The translations under genes and the position numbers were made by a program. A stretch of 64,000 nt of DNA from JAFGRU01 sp016934985 (GTDB lineage: Bacteria > Desulfobacterota > Desulfuromonadia > Desulfuromonadales > JAAYDE01), in assembly GCA_963665045.2 (NCBI GenBank), contig CAXXJQ010000006.1:682001-746000 (forward strand), given 5' to 3'. Positions within the stretch are counted from its first letter, which is position 1. Every line of letters begins with the position of its first letter. The notes beneath the pieces were generated by a model. It was not told where the DNA came from and searched no databases. It saw nothing but the letters and a program-made list of their open reading frames with translations. Shown piece by piece: positions 36,325-45,051 of this stretch.

Positions 36325-37470
36325 ATGAAAGAACTCGTTACCCCATACCAGGTGATGGAGGCCCTTGCAACAAACCTGGGCAAAGCCTACGCAAAAAAAG
36401 CGGTTAAAGCAGAGGGGACTATCCAGTTTCACCTCAGGCACGAAGGAGAGAAAATCGATTGCTATGTGAAGGCGGATGAAAATGAATTGACAATATCGCC
36501 AGGGGTGACAACAAACCCGACGGTAGCCCTGACGTCAACGCTCTATCATTGGCTCGATCTTGCTGCAAAACGGTTAAACCCAATCATCGGCGTCATCTCC
36601 GGGAAACTCAAATTCAAAGGAGACACCTCTTTCTTTGCCAGAATTTTGCCGGATGACATTTTTAATATCGATATCAGTCCCTATGCCGACCCGGTGACAG
36701 CTTTTGAAAAGAACCCGCATCGGCATTGGACGCCTCCAAAAAATGTCTTTGTTATCAACGCGTCGCCAAGAACACGAGAAGGATACACGGATTTTTTTGT
36801 CAAAGCTTTTTTGAAGGGCCTGGAAAGTGAGGGGGCTCGAGTCCAGACATGCTATCTGAGCGAACAAAAAATAAACCGCTGTACGGGGTGCTGGCACTGC
36901 TGGCTCTCCGGGACGGGTGAGTGCATCTTCAAAGAAAAGGACGACTTTGAAAAGGTCTATGCGGGTTGTCAGGATGCCGATTTGATCGTATTCGCCTTTC
37001 CACTTTATTGCGACGGGGTTCCCGGCGCCTTAAAAGATTTTTTCGACCGGGCTATAGCCCATAGTCATCCTTTTATGATTGAAGGGATATATAAAACCAG
37101 GCACCCGCGAAGAATAACAAAACCGCAGGCTGCCGTGGTCTTTTCCGTTTGCGGGTTCATTGAAATGGAAAATTTTCAGGCCGTTCGAGAGCATTTAAGG
37201 AAGATATCCCATAATGCCCATTTACCCATTGTTGCGGAGATATTCCGCTCAGGCGCAATCTATCTGCACAAAAACCCGCTTTTGTATCAAAAGTTAAATG
37301 AGGTTTTGCTGGCACTTGAAAAGGCTGGTGAAGATGTGGCCAAAAGAGGAAAGGTCAGCAGGAAAAACCTGCGTATAATCACCCAAAAAATCGATAAGGC
37401 CTCGAACTTTCAAAAAATGTCAAATTATTTTTGGAATGAAAAAATCCAAAGCGGCGAAAATGACTATTGA
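36325..37470 (+). CDS. SCP2-like domain fused to flavodoxin-like NAD(P)H oxidoreductase
   Basis: The 381-residue protein has an N-terminal SCP2 sterol-carrier-like domain (about 1-110; IQFHLRHEGEKIDCYVKADE) followed by an NADPH-dependent FMN-reductase fold (about 135-330; VFVINASPRTREGYT and AFPLYCDGVPGALKDFFDR), which binds FMN. A Cys motif CTGCWHCW, typical of multimeric flavodoxin WrbA/iron-sulfur-flavoprotein relatives, lies near 190. SCP2 domains bind hydrophobic molecules, so the fusion may deliver a lipid-like substrate such as a quinone or aromatic compound to the flavin (inference). The gene stands alone and its promoter is unknown. Confidence 0.82.
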   Translation: MKELVTPYQVMEALATNLGKAYAKKAVKAEGTIQFHLRHEGEKIDCYVKADENELTISPGVTTNPTVALTSTLYHWLDLAAKRLNPIIGVISGKLKFKGDTSFFARILPDDIFNIDISPYADPVTAFEKNPHRHWTPPKNVFVINASPRTREGYTDFFVKAFLKGLESEGARVQTCYLSEQKINRCTGCWHCWLSGTGECIFKEKDDFEKVYAGCQDADLIVFAFPLYCDGVPGALKDFFDRAIAHSHPFMIEGIYKTRHPRRITKPQAAVVFSVCGFIEMENFQAVREHLRKISHNAHLPIVAEIFRSGAIYLHKNPLLYQKLNEVLLALEKAGEDVAKRGKVSRKNLRIITQKIDKASNFQKMSNYFWNEKIQSGENDY

Positions 37471-37586
37471 AGTCCAATGTCCATCAGCCATGAGGGCAGG
37501 GACCGGAAGATAATAAACAGGGGCCGTCCAGGACAATGGACCTGGGCCTCGGACAACCCCCAAAACAGAGGTTTTCTGCACCGGGA

Positions 37587-38111
37587 TTATTCAGCTTTTT
37601 CCTGTTGCGTTTCCCGTAAGATCCGTGCCATCCACTCAGGTACCCGCACATCCCCGGCGGAGAAAGTTTCCCCCGTATAGGGTTTGATATCAATCACCGG
37701 GCTGCCGTCCACGGCATCCAGGCCGGTCACTTTGAGGACATTTCCCTCCCGCGAAAGCAGCTGCACAATGGTCATCAATACGGGGTTGGGACGCGCCGGA
37801 CTGCGGGTGGCAAAAATACCCGTCAAGGGATTCTCCTTAACTCCCATGGGGTGGACCCTGGTCAAAGAGCGGCTTTCTTCGGGAACCAGGTGAGCCCAAT
37901 ACAACACCACCAGATGAGAAAAGCCTTCGATGCCGTCCAGCAGCTCTTCCCACCTGTCTTCAATAATTATTTCCGACGTTTTTTGGCGCTGGGCACGGTG
38001 CCTCGCGATCGCCTCTGCTGCGCTTTCTTTCCGTTCAATACCGTGGCTTTTGGCTGCAAGGGAAGGTTCACTGATAGAACTTTTTATGATACCGACAGTT
38101 TGAATTTTCAT
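37587..38111 (-). CDS. trmO: tRNA N6-threonylcarbamoyladenosine methyltransferase TrmO-like
   Basis: The 174-residue protein matches the TrmO/TsaA (UPF0066) family: MKIQTVGIIKS at the start, then GFSHLVVLYWAH, GIFATRSPARPNP and the C-terminal LDAVDGSPVIDIKPY. TrmO uses S-adenosylmethionine to methylate the t6A base at position 37 of tRNAs reading ACY codons. The start at 38111 is preferred, since GGGAG lies eight bases upstream; the longer frame from 38144 lacks such a site. Some homologues in archaea and Deltaproteobacteria have other proposed roles, so the tRNA function is by family. Confidence 0.88.
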   Translation of the reverse strand: MKIQTVGIIKSSISEPSLAAKSHGIERKESAAEAIARHRAQRQKTSEIIIEDRWEELLDGIEGFSHLVVLYWAHLVPEESRSLTRVHPMGVKENPLTGIFATRSPARPNPVLMTIVQLLSREGNVLKVTGLDAVDGSPVIDIKPYTGETFSAGDVRVPEWMARILRETQQEKAE

Positions 38112-38411
38112 TACATCCGACTCCCACATGCCCGGACAGGACAATACGTTTTAGTTAAGGAAAAGCGGGTCATCCATCTTAAACGGCCAGACGGAAACCA
38201 CCAGGTAAATGGTTAATTATTACATTATTAAAGAAAAAGCTCCATGAATGAAAACTTTCCTGGCGAAACAACCAACCTTAGCTTTGACTAAAAAAATGGG
38301 GGGATTGCCCGCCCATTTTGTCGGTTGTAAAAGACCATTTTTCTTTTAGTATTATTTGAATCAGGAAGTTTGCATACGTGCCCGGATTGAAGTTACGGAA
38401 AGTGGTTTTCT

Positions 38412-38819
38412 ATGAATGAACAACTCACTTGCGAATTAAAGGGCAACATCCTTTTCATGGAAACAAAAGGAATTTATTCTCCCCAAGAGTTACAGGCGTT
38501 TTTCATCCAGTCAATGCACAACCCTCAACTCCCTCCCCGATTCGCCATCGTTATCGATGCCCGGCAATCCCGAACCAGCATCTCCATGAATGAGATTAAA
38601 CCACTTTCGGCCGAACTGAAAACAGCACTTGAGCGCATCGTCTGCATCGCCACGGTGGTTCACTCCAAACTTCATTATGGTTTAACAAGACAAGCTGGAA
38701 CCTTCCATGAACACTATGGCTTTGAAACCCGCCCCTATTACGACATGGAATCTGCCATTGCCTGGGTCAAAGAAAAGCTGGCATATGTCTCCAGCCACAA
38801 CACCCAACAACCTTTTTAA
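38412..38819 (+). CDS. STAS/SpoIIAA-like small protein
   Basis: The 135-residue protein has the length and pattern of SpoIIAA-like (STAS-fold) proteins: a hydrophobic strand, then FAIVIDARQSR, then a helix rich in charged residues and a C-terminal AIAWVKEKL helix. This fold binds small hydrophobic or signalling ligands, but the partner is unknown. No operon partner; the 267 bp upstream are AT-rich and hold no other gene. The next element downstream is the FMN riboswitch. Confidence 0.65.
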   Translation: MNEQLTCELKGNILFMETKGIYSPQELQAFFIQSMHNPQLPPRFAIVIDARQSRTSISMNEIKPLSAELKTALERIVCIATVVHSKLHYGLTRQAGTFHEHYGFETRPYYDMESAIAWVKEKLAYVSSHNTQQPF

Positions 38820-38951
38820 AAGAAACCTTCCCACGGATAATCATCTGGCTCCCGTCTGCCTCCCAGCCAATTTGCCAAAAAAGCCTTTCGCCTATTACCG
38901 GAAAAGAAATTTGACAACTCGAAAAGAGAGGTTTAACATTTGGCAGCTTGT

Positions 38952-39104
38952 TCTCAGGGCGGGGTGAAATTCCCCACCGGCGGTAACCCGACACAGAACG
39001 GGGAGCCCGCGAGCGCTCTTTCCTGCCTCAGGCAGTTTAAGAGGTCAGCAGATCTGGTGAGATTCCAGAGCCGACGGTAATAGTCCGGACGAAAGAGAAT
39101 GAGG
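38952..39104 (+). ncRNA. FMN riboswitch (RFN element)
   Basis: The segment has the conserved RFN blocks: AGGGCGGGGTGAAATTCCCC, ACCGGCGGTAA, AGCCCGCGAGCG, GGTCAGCAGATCTGGTGAGA, and CCGACGGTAATAGTCCGGA. It lies 86 bp upstream of the ribB start. FMN binding would reduce expression of the downstream gene, so ribB is under feedback control by flavin. Confidence 0.96.
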
Positions 39105-39189
39105 CAGCTTGTCACCTATCCATAGACATCCTCGCCTTTTCATCCGCCCTGGTTCCGAAAACTCAATTTTTCATTCCAGGAGGATAACC

Positions 39190-39870
39190 ATGAATTCAAC
39201 TCTGACAACCCAATTCGGCAACTCCCATGAACGGGTGGAAAAAGCTCTCCACGCCTTGCGCCATGGCCAGGGCGTTCTGGTGACGGACGACGAAGATCGG
39301 GAAAACGAAGGCGACCTTATTTTTGCGGCGCAATCCCTGACCGAGAAACAGATGGCAATGCTCATTCGCGAATGCAGCGGCATCGTCTGCCTCTGTCTGC
39401 CCGAGGAAAAGATCCATTCCCTGCAACTGCCCATGATGGTGGAAAACAACACCAGTTCCTACGGCACCGCCTTTACCGTATCCATCGAAGCGGCGAGGGG
39501 CGTCACTACCGGGGTTTCCGCAGCTGACCGGGTGACCACGGTCAAGGCCGCCATCGCCGAGGGGGCAACCCCGGAAGACATTCACTGCCCCGGCCATATC
39601 TTCCCTTTGCGCGCCCGCCGGGACGGCGTTCTGGAACGCCGCGGCCATACGGAAGCGACAGTCGACCTCATGCGTCTCGCCGGGCTGAAACCCTACGGCG
39701 TTCTCTGCGAGCTGACCAATCCCGACGGCACCATGGCGCGCCTGCCCGAAATCACAGCCTTCGCTCTCAGTCACTATTTGCCGGTCATGACCGTTGAAGA
39801 TCTGGTGGCTTATCGGATGGAAAATGATAGTGTTGAATTTGGCAAAGATTCTCGAAATGCTTTTGGCTGA
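39190..39870 (+). CDS. ribB: 3,4-dihydroxy-2-butanone 4-phosphate synthase
   Basis: This 226-residue enzyme converts ribulose 5-phosphate to the four-carbon precursor of riboflavin. The family motifs are intact: VTDDEDRENEGDLIFAA, the IRECSGIVC region, CPGHIFPLRAR and RRGHTEATVDLMRLAG. The start at 39190 follows AGGAGG by six bases; the longer frame from 39109 would begin inside the leader. The GTP cyclohydrolase II half seen in RibBA fusions is absent, so this is a stand-alone RibB. Expression is expected to be controlled by the FMN riboswitch directly upstream. Confidence 0.96.
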   Translation: MNSTLTTQFGNSHERVEKALHALRHGQGVLVTDDEDRENEGDLIFAAQSLTEKQMAMLIRECSGIVCLCLPEEKIHSLQLPMMVENNTSSYGTAFTVSIEAARGVTTGVSAADRVTTVKAAIAEGATPEDIHCPGHIFPLRARRDGVLERRGHTEATVDLMRLAGLKPYGVLCELTNPDGTMARLPEITAFALSHYLPVMTVEDLVAYRMENDSVEFGKDSRNAFG

Positions 39871-39988
39871 TAAAAAGACACCAGGTCTTTTGGAAAAACA
39901 AACCCGTCCACCTGTTCGCGCCCTGTCGGGCCATCTGCTCAGCCTGACGCCGGCAAAAACCTGCCCACTATTGTAAAAGGAGCGGTTT

Positions 39989-41206
39989 ATGGCTTGTATT
40001 GTACAGAAATACGGTGGCAGCAGCGTCGCTGACGTGGGGCGGTTGCAGAAAATTGCCAAAGGGATAGCAGAACTCAAACGCAGTAACGTTGACATCGCTG
40101 TTGTGGTTTCGGCAATGGGAAAAACCACCGACGGACTGGTGGCCATGAGCCGGCAGATTTGCCCCATTCCCCCACGCCGGGAAATGGACATGCTCCTTTC
40201 CACAGGCGAACGCATCACCATGGCCATGCTTTGCATGGCCTTGCACGAGCAGGGGATCGATGCGGTGTCGCTGACCGGTTCCCAGGCCGGCATCATCACC
40301 AATGACCGCCACAACGATGCCCAGGTTATCGAGGTCAGGCCGTTCCGGGTTCAGGATGAAATGGCCAAAGGCAAGGTGGTCATCATCGGCGGTTTCCAGG
40401 GGGTCAGCTACAGGAGGGACATCACCACCCTTGGCCGCGGCGGGTCCGATACAACAGCCGTAGCGCTGGCCGCTGCGTTGAATGCCGAGCGCTGCGAAAT
40501 CTACTCGGATGTGGACGGGGTCTACTCCGCCGACCCTTCCTTCGTGGCTGATGCCCGGCACCTCCCCGAGGTTTCGTTTCCGGTTATGCAGGAGATGAGT
40601 AAGGCAGGCGCCAAGGTGCTGCATGCCTCGGCCGTACAGTTCGCCAAGGAAAAAAATATCGCCATCTACGCCCGCGCCACCTTCGCCCCCGGCCGCGAAA
40701 CAATTATCCGCCAGCTTTCCCCCGGGGAGGTGGCCGGTGTCCAGGCGGTGGTCAGCGAAAAGCAGGTCGAGCGTGTGCGCCTGCAGGCAAATGATATCCA
40801 TGCATGTTTTAAAAACACCGTGGATTTCCTGGAGAAAGCCCAGGTGCCAATCAAGGAGGTCAATGTAAACGAGGTGCCCGCCGACGGTGAGCGGTCATGC
40901 GCATCTTTCGTCATTTCGACAAAGGACATCTACGGATGGGAGCGGATCAAGTCCGCCCTGCAGAACAACTTGAACGGAAAGATTTATTTCGACACGGACC
41001 TGTCGGCCCTGTCGCTCATCGGGGAAGGGCTGAACCGCCATAACCTGACCCTGTTGGCAACGCTTGAGCTGCTGGCAGACAACCGGATTGCTGTTCTCGG
41101 GATTGCCACGACTGCGTTCAGGATATCCCTCCTGGTGCCCGCAGATCAGATTGAAGAGAGCGTTGCGCTTTGCCACACCCGCTGGGTGGCCAATGCCGGG
41201 GAATAG
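39989..41206 (+). CDS. lysC: aspartate kinase
   Basis: The 405-residue enzyme begins with the kinase motif VQKYGGSSVADVGRL and has GRGGSDTTAVALAAAL in the amino-acid-kinase domain, followed by two ACT domains (about 260-400) that sense lysine or threonine. It phosphorylates aspartate, the first step to lysine, threonine, methionine and diaminopimelate. Length is normal. The gene follows ribB after 118 bp and is followed by a convergent small gene. The regulatory domains suggest feedback inhibition, but the ligand cannot be read from the sequence. Confidence 0.94.
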   Translation: MACIVQKYGGSSVADVGRLQKIAKGIAELKRSNVDIAVVVSAMGKTTDGLVAMSRQICPIPPRREMDMLLSTGERITMAMLCMALHEQGIDAVSLTGSQAGIITNDRHNDAQVIEVRPFRVQDEMAKGKVVIIGGFQGVSYRRDITTLGRGGSDTTAVALAAALNAERCEIYSDVDGVYSADPSFVADARHLPEVSFPVMQEMSKAGAKVLHASAVQFAKEKNIAIYARATFAPGRETIIRQLSPGEVAGVQAVVSEKQVERVRLQANDIHACFKNTVDFLEKAQVPIKEVNVNEVPADGERSCASFVISTKDIYGWERIKSALQNNLNGKIYFDTDLSALSLIGEGLNRHNLTLLATLELLADNRIAVLGIATTAFRISLLVPADQIEESVALCHTRWVANAGE

Positions 41207-41319
41207 CGAAAGGGAAATTTCTGGGGGAAAAGCGGCTTTTTACTGTCCCGGCAACAAGGGCTTTTTTCTATTCTGGAAGAATTAAATTGTGGCGTGAACC
41301 TATTTTTCTACTTCCTTTT

Positions 41320-41604
41320 TTAGCGCAGGAAAAGCGCCATCTTTTCATCGATCTTTTCCCGCAGGGTCAGGACGTCTTCCGGGATCTCCCCAAGCAGCAT
41401 CTCGAAGATATTCTCCATGTCCGTCCACGCCCCCCGCAGCACCATGGCCGCCTTGGAGTCGTCGGTGGAGCAGATGGCAAAGGCGATCCTCTCCGTGGCT
41501 CTGGCGATCTGTTCCAACAGTTGTTCCGGACTGTGTTGGAACGAATTTTCGCAAAGCTTGCCGTTTTTTCCCCGATATTTTTTCAGATCGATAAGATCTC
41601 CCAC
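41320..41604 (-). CDS. conserved hypothetical protein (94 aa)
   Basis: This 94-residue acidic helical protein has no recognised domain. It starts at a GTG with AAGGA seven bases upstream and runs convergent to the aspartate kinase gene. The middle (LEQIARATERIAFAIC) and the C-terminal part (LLGEIPEDVLTLREKIDEK) look like a helical bundle. No membrane segment or signal peptide. Function unknown; a member of a deltaproteobacterial small-protein family would be plausible. Confidence 0.6.
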   Translation of the reverse strand: MGDLIDLKKYRGKNGKLCENSFQHSPEQLLEQIARATERIAFAICSTDDSKAAMVLRGAWTDMENIFEMLLGEIPEDVLTLREKIDEKMALFLR

Positions 41605-41728
41605 AGGTCCTTTCCTTTGTTCAGATGTGTGCCGTCAGGACGAAGTTGCATTTTTACCTTGGAAATATTGTTGCTGTTCGCGTTGAAGAAATTAGGCAGC
41701 GGCGTCCCTATGCTCCGACTTTATCATG

Positions 41729-41788
41729 GATGTCCCCTTTTTTCACATGCTTGGATTAAAATTGGTTTTATGTCCCCGGATTTCATGC
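41729..41788. repeat. TGTCCCC motifs, REP-like
   Basis: ATGTCCCCTTTTTT near 41729 and ATGTCCCCGGATTTCATGC at 41770-41788 share the core of the repeat family in the accessory region. The second matches ATGTCCCCGAAATTCATGC at 47533-47551 in 17 of 19 positions. Confidence 0.55.
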
Positions 41789-41840
41789 ATAATACCTGTA
41801 TCCGTGGGTTTGACCGGGTAACAGGAAGGCTCTCCACCGT

Positions 41841-42704
41841 ATGAAAGGAAAATATTTTTTGAGCCGGATCTTCCCAAAAATGAACTATGGCGGCAGCCGC
41901 TGCCTGGTCATGGGGTTGGCTTTTCTCGTCGCCCTGCCGGCGCTTCTGCTTCCCGGCACGGCCCTTGGCGAGGAAGTCATCGACCTGGGCGGCTGGAGCC
42001 GGGGAAAATTAGAACGCCTGCAGGCCGAGGCCGGGCGCATCCCGGAGCCGGGCCGCAGGATCGAGTTTATTTCCGAGGCCTTTCTCGAAACACCCTACCT
42101 TGCCGACACCCTGATCGGCAGTGCCGGGACAGCCGAGGTGTTTGTGCTCCGCCTGGACGGGGTCGACTGCTTCACCCTGCTCGACTATGTGGAAGCGCTC
42201 CGCAGGACTTCCGATTTTGACGGCTTCAAAGAGGCTCTGCGCCGCATCCGTTACCGCGACGGGCGGGTCGAATTTTTGAGCAGGAACCACTTCTTTTCCG
42301 AATGGGGAGAGGCGAATTCCGCCCATCTGCGCGATGTGACCGCCCTGGTGGGGGAGGAGAAGGTTCGCCGCGTTGAGAAGCAGCTGAACAGAAAGAAGGA
42401 CGGCGCGCTTTACCTGCCGGGATATCCGGTAAAGAAACGGGAGATAGCCTGCATCCCTCCCGAAGCGGTCGACGCGTCCGTGCTGGCCCGCTTGCAGAGC
42501 GGGGATTATGTCGGCATCTACAGCCCGTTGCCGGGGCTGGATGTGTCCCATGTCGGCATTGTCGTCAAAGGAGGGGGTCAGGTCTTTTTGAGCCACGCAT
42601 CCTCGAGGCCGGAGCTGCAAAAAGTCGTGGACCAGGAGTTGGTCTCCTACCTGGGGGGAAAGAAAGGGCTGGTCGTTTATCGGCCGGTTGAGGCTGATGA
42701 ATAA
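41841..42704 (+). CDS. DUF1460 family amidase-like protein
   Basis: The 287-residue protein has a signal peptide (about 22-43, ending near ALGEE) and the pattern of DUF1460, an NlpC/P60-like cysteine peptidase fold: GVDCFTLLDYVEAL with the likely catalytic Cys, and DVSHVGIVV with the His. Members cleave amide bonds in peptidoglycan-derived peptides. The next gene, an LD-carboxypeptidase, overlaps its 3' end by eight bases, so both probably trim cell-wall peptides. The promoter seems to lie in the motif-rich stretch 41605-41840. Confidence 0.85.
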   Translation: MKGKYFLSRIFPKMNYGGSRCLVMGLAFLVALPALLLPGTALGEEVIDLGGWSRGKLERLQAEAGRIPEPGRRIEFISEAFLETPYLADTLIGSAGTAEVFVLRLDGVDCFTLLDYVEALRRTSDFDGFKEALRRIRYRDGRVEFLSRNHFFSEWGEANSAHLRDVTALVGEEKVRRVEKQLNRKKDGALYLPGYPVKKREIACIPPEAVDASVLARLQSGDYVGIYSPLPGLDVSHVGIVVKGGGQVFLSHASSRPELQKVVDQELVSYLGGKKGLVVYRPVEADE

Positions 42705-43566
42705 CGTCTTTATCGTGACGCCAAGTTATCTGATCAAGAAAAAACGGGACTTTACAGCTGGAATCAGGCAGCTCACAAGGTTGGGTTTTCACGTCCTGAA
42801 TCCGCAATTCCCGCAGGTCCTCCCCTCGCCGCAGGAGAAGGCAGATCAGATCCATAGGGCGTTTGCAGATCCCCGGGTCGATATGATCCTGGCCTTGCGC
42901 GGGGGCTACAGTGCCATGAAGTCACTCCCGTACCTGGACTTCGAACTCATCAAAAGACACCCCAAAATCATTGCCGGTTTCAGCGACTTGAGCGCATTGC
43001 TCAATCCGATCTTCGAGCGCACAGGGCTGATGACCTTGCATGCCCCCATGGTGATAAACCTGGCTACACCAACGGCATTCACGCTTAAGTCGCTGGTGAA
43101 CGCCGTCAAAGGCTATGCGGAGAAAAATCTGCTCAAAGGAGCCCGTCTCAAGGTCTATAATCCCGGTTCGGCCCGCGGAATTCTGAAAGGGGGCAACCTC
43201 ATTACCCTGACCGCCCTGATCCATACCGACTGGGAGATCGATACGACGGATGCGATCTTGTTTCTCGAAGATGTCGATGAAAAGCTCCACCAGGTGGATC
43301 GCTACCTGACCCAGTGGATTCTTGCCGGGAAATTCAAAGGGGTCAAGGCGCTCATCCTGGGCGATTTCCGCGGCATCAGAAGCCGGCAGGTCCATGACAT
43401 CCTGGCTTCGCAAATGGAGATGGACTTCCCTGTTGTTCATTGCCCTTACATCGGCCATGTAGCGAACAAGATCACCCTGCCGATCGGTGCGGAGGTTGAG
43501 CTGAATACGGACCGAAGGCAGCTTTTGATCAAAAAAATGCAACTATTCAGCACGATGGGATCGTAG
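42697..43566 (+). CDS. ldcA: LD-carboxypeptidase (peptidase S66)
   Basis: The 289-residue protein has the S66 motifs ALRGGYSAMKSLPYLDF and GFSDLSALLNPI, whose Ser is the nucleophile, plus the Glu and His region (DVDEKLHQVDRYL and CPYIGHVANKITLP). The enzyme removes D-Ala from the L,D bond of murein tetrapeptides in wall recycling. The ATG at 42697 overlaps the stop of the DUF1460 gene by eight bases, so the two are coupled. No signal peptide: a cytoplasmic enzyme, as expected. Confidence 0.9.
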   Translation: MNNVFIVTPSYLIKKKRDFTAGIRQLTRLGFHVLNPQFPQVLPSPQEKADQIHRAFADPRVDMILALRGGYSAMKSLPYLDFELIKRHPKIIAGFSDLSALLNPIFERTGLMTLHAPMVINLATPTAFTLKSLVNAVKGYAEKNLLKGARLKVYNPGSARGILKGGNLITLTALIHTDWEIDTTDAILFLEDVDEKLHQVDRYLTQWILAGKFKGVKALILGDFRGIRSRQVHDILASQMEMDFPVVHCPYIGHVANKITLPIGAEVELNTDRRQLLIKKMQLFSTMGS

Positions 43567-43600
43567 CGCCCATGGAAAGGGCATCTGCTGTTAATTTCAA

Positions 43601-43804
43601 CCCCTTGCGATGAAGCCGGAGTGGAAGAAACATTTTGAGAAAAGACGGACAGTTGCGTGTTTTTTGCGAATTCTGGCCGTCCTCAAAATGTTTCTGGAAT
43701 GGAGGGGAGCCGCAGGCCGAATCGCGGGGCGTCCTTTTCTTTGCTTCTTTCTTTTTGACGAAAAAAGAAAGAAGGCGTCGTCGGGGGACGCAACCCCCGA
43801 ACCC
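43601..43804 (+). repeat. structured dispersed repeat, copy B
   Basis: The second copy of the repeat at 26551-26755. Its stems are ACATTTTGAG/CTCAAAATGT, a 13-bp CTTCTTTC-type hairpin, and CGGGGG/CCCCCG around ACGCAA. Each stem differs in sequence from copy A but keeps its pairing. It fills most of the 371-bp gap between ldcA and spmA; nothing else is recognised there. Confidence 0.85.
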
Positions 43805-43937
43805 CTTCCGCTCCGGCTGCGGTACAAGGGGAATAATACTTAAAACTTTGCTTATGCGGCCCTTGGAATGGGCGGTACGAGCCCAGCCCCCGGAATGCGG
43901 AACAGTTTCAAAAAAATGTCTTCCCCGGAGGAAATCA

Positions 43938-44513
43938 ATGAATGTACTCTGGCTGATCATGATCTGCGTCAGTATCGTCTTCGCCATTTTTACCGGCAAC
44001 CTGGAGGCGTTCACCAAATCCATTTTCGACGGCGCCAAGGCGGCGGTGGAGATCTCGCTGTTTCTGCTCGGCATCGTTTCGGTCTGGATGGGGATCACTC
44101 GCATCCTGGAAGACTCCGGCCTGATCTACCGGATCGCGCATCTGTTTAGGCCGGTCATCTGCCGGCTGTTTAAAAATATCCCCGGTGATCATCCTTCGAT
44201 CACCGCCATCACCCTCAATGTTCTGGCCAACCTGTTCGGGCTCGGCAACGCCGCCACCCCGCTGGGGATCAAGGCCATGCAGGAACTCAATACGCTCAAT
44301 GAGGACAAAGGCCTCATCACGCCCGAAATGATGACATTCATCGTCATCAACACCGCCAGCATCCAGCTGATCCCGTTTTCCGTGATCGGCATCCTGGCCG
44401 GCTACGGAAACAGCAATCCCGCCGCGGTCGTGCTTCCCATACTGATCTCCACCGCTATTTCCACAATGACGGCTCTGCTGGTCCTGGCTGTTTTCAGGAG
44501 GATTTTCAGATGA
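43938..44513 (+). CDS. spmA: spore maturation protein A-like membrane protein
   Basis: The 191-residue membrane protein matches SpmA (nucleoside-recognition/YjiH-like): NIPGDHPSITAITLNVLANLFGLGNAATPLG is its signature region (conserved Gly and Asn), with about five membrane helices. The start at 43938 follows GGAGG. In Bacillus SpmA and SpmB are needed for spore core dehydration; the pair is also found in many non-sporulating Proteobacteria, where the role is unknown. The 3' end overlaps spmB by four bases (ATGA). Confidence 0.88.
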   Translation: MNVLWLIMICVSIVFAIFTGNLEAFTKSIFDGAKAAVEISLFLLGIVSVWMGITRILEDSGLIYRIAHLFRPVICRLFKNIPGDHPSITAITLNVLANLFGLGNAATPLGIKAMQELNTLNEDKGLITPEMMTFIVINTASIQLIPFSVIGILAGYGNSNPAAVVLPILISTAISTMTALLVLAVFRRIFR

Positions 44514-45040
44514 TAAAGTCCTTTGAATACATCTCGCTGCTCATTATTCCGCTGTTCCTTCTGTTCACTGTCCTGTACGGAGCGTTCAAGAAGGTCAGGG
44601 TCTATGACTCCTTCGTCGAGGGGGCCAAAGAGGGGCCGGGGATTATCCTGAAGATTTTTCCCTACCTGCTCACCATCTTCGTCGCCATTAAAGGGTTCCA
44701 GGCATCGGGCGCTTTCGACTATGTCAGGGATGCCTTTTACAGCGTGTTTGCGTTTCTCGATATCCCCATCGAAGCCATCTCCATGGCGATCGTCAAGCCA
44801 CTCTCCGGCAGCGCCTCAACCGCCCTTTTTACCGACATCGTCACCACCACCGGCGCCGACTCCATGGCCACCCACATGTCGGCCATCATCATGGGGAGCG
44901 CCGAAACCACTTTTTATGTGCTGGCCGTTTACCTTGGCGCCGTCAGCATCAGGAAAACCCGTTACCTGGTGCCGGTCTGCCTGGTTGCGGATTTTATCGG
45001 CATCGTTGTGGCGGTTATCGTTACCAGGATGTTTTTTTAG
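44510..45040 (+). CDS. spmB: spore maturation protein B-like membrane protein
   Basis: The 176-residue membrane protein is the partner of SpmA: SFVEGAKEGPGIILKIFPYLL and KPLSGSASTALFTDIVT are family patterns, and about four to five helices are predicted. It overlaps spmA by four bases. The nucleoside-recognition domain in both proteins suggests a transporter-like role with a small substrate. Genes for an amidotransferase and an ACT-MBL protein follow on the same strand. Confidence 0.88.
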   Translation: MIKSFEYISLLIIPLFLLFTVLYGAFKKVRVYDSFVEGAKEGPGIILKIFPYLLTIFVAIKGFQASGAFDYVRDAFYSVFAFLDIPIEAISMAIVKPLSGSASTALFTDIVTTTGADSMATHMSAIIMGSAETTFYVLAVYLGAVSIRKTRYLVPVCLVADFIGIVVAVIVTRMFF

Positions 45041-45051
45041 GAGCCTGCCGA

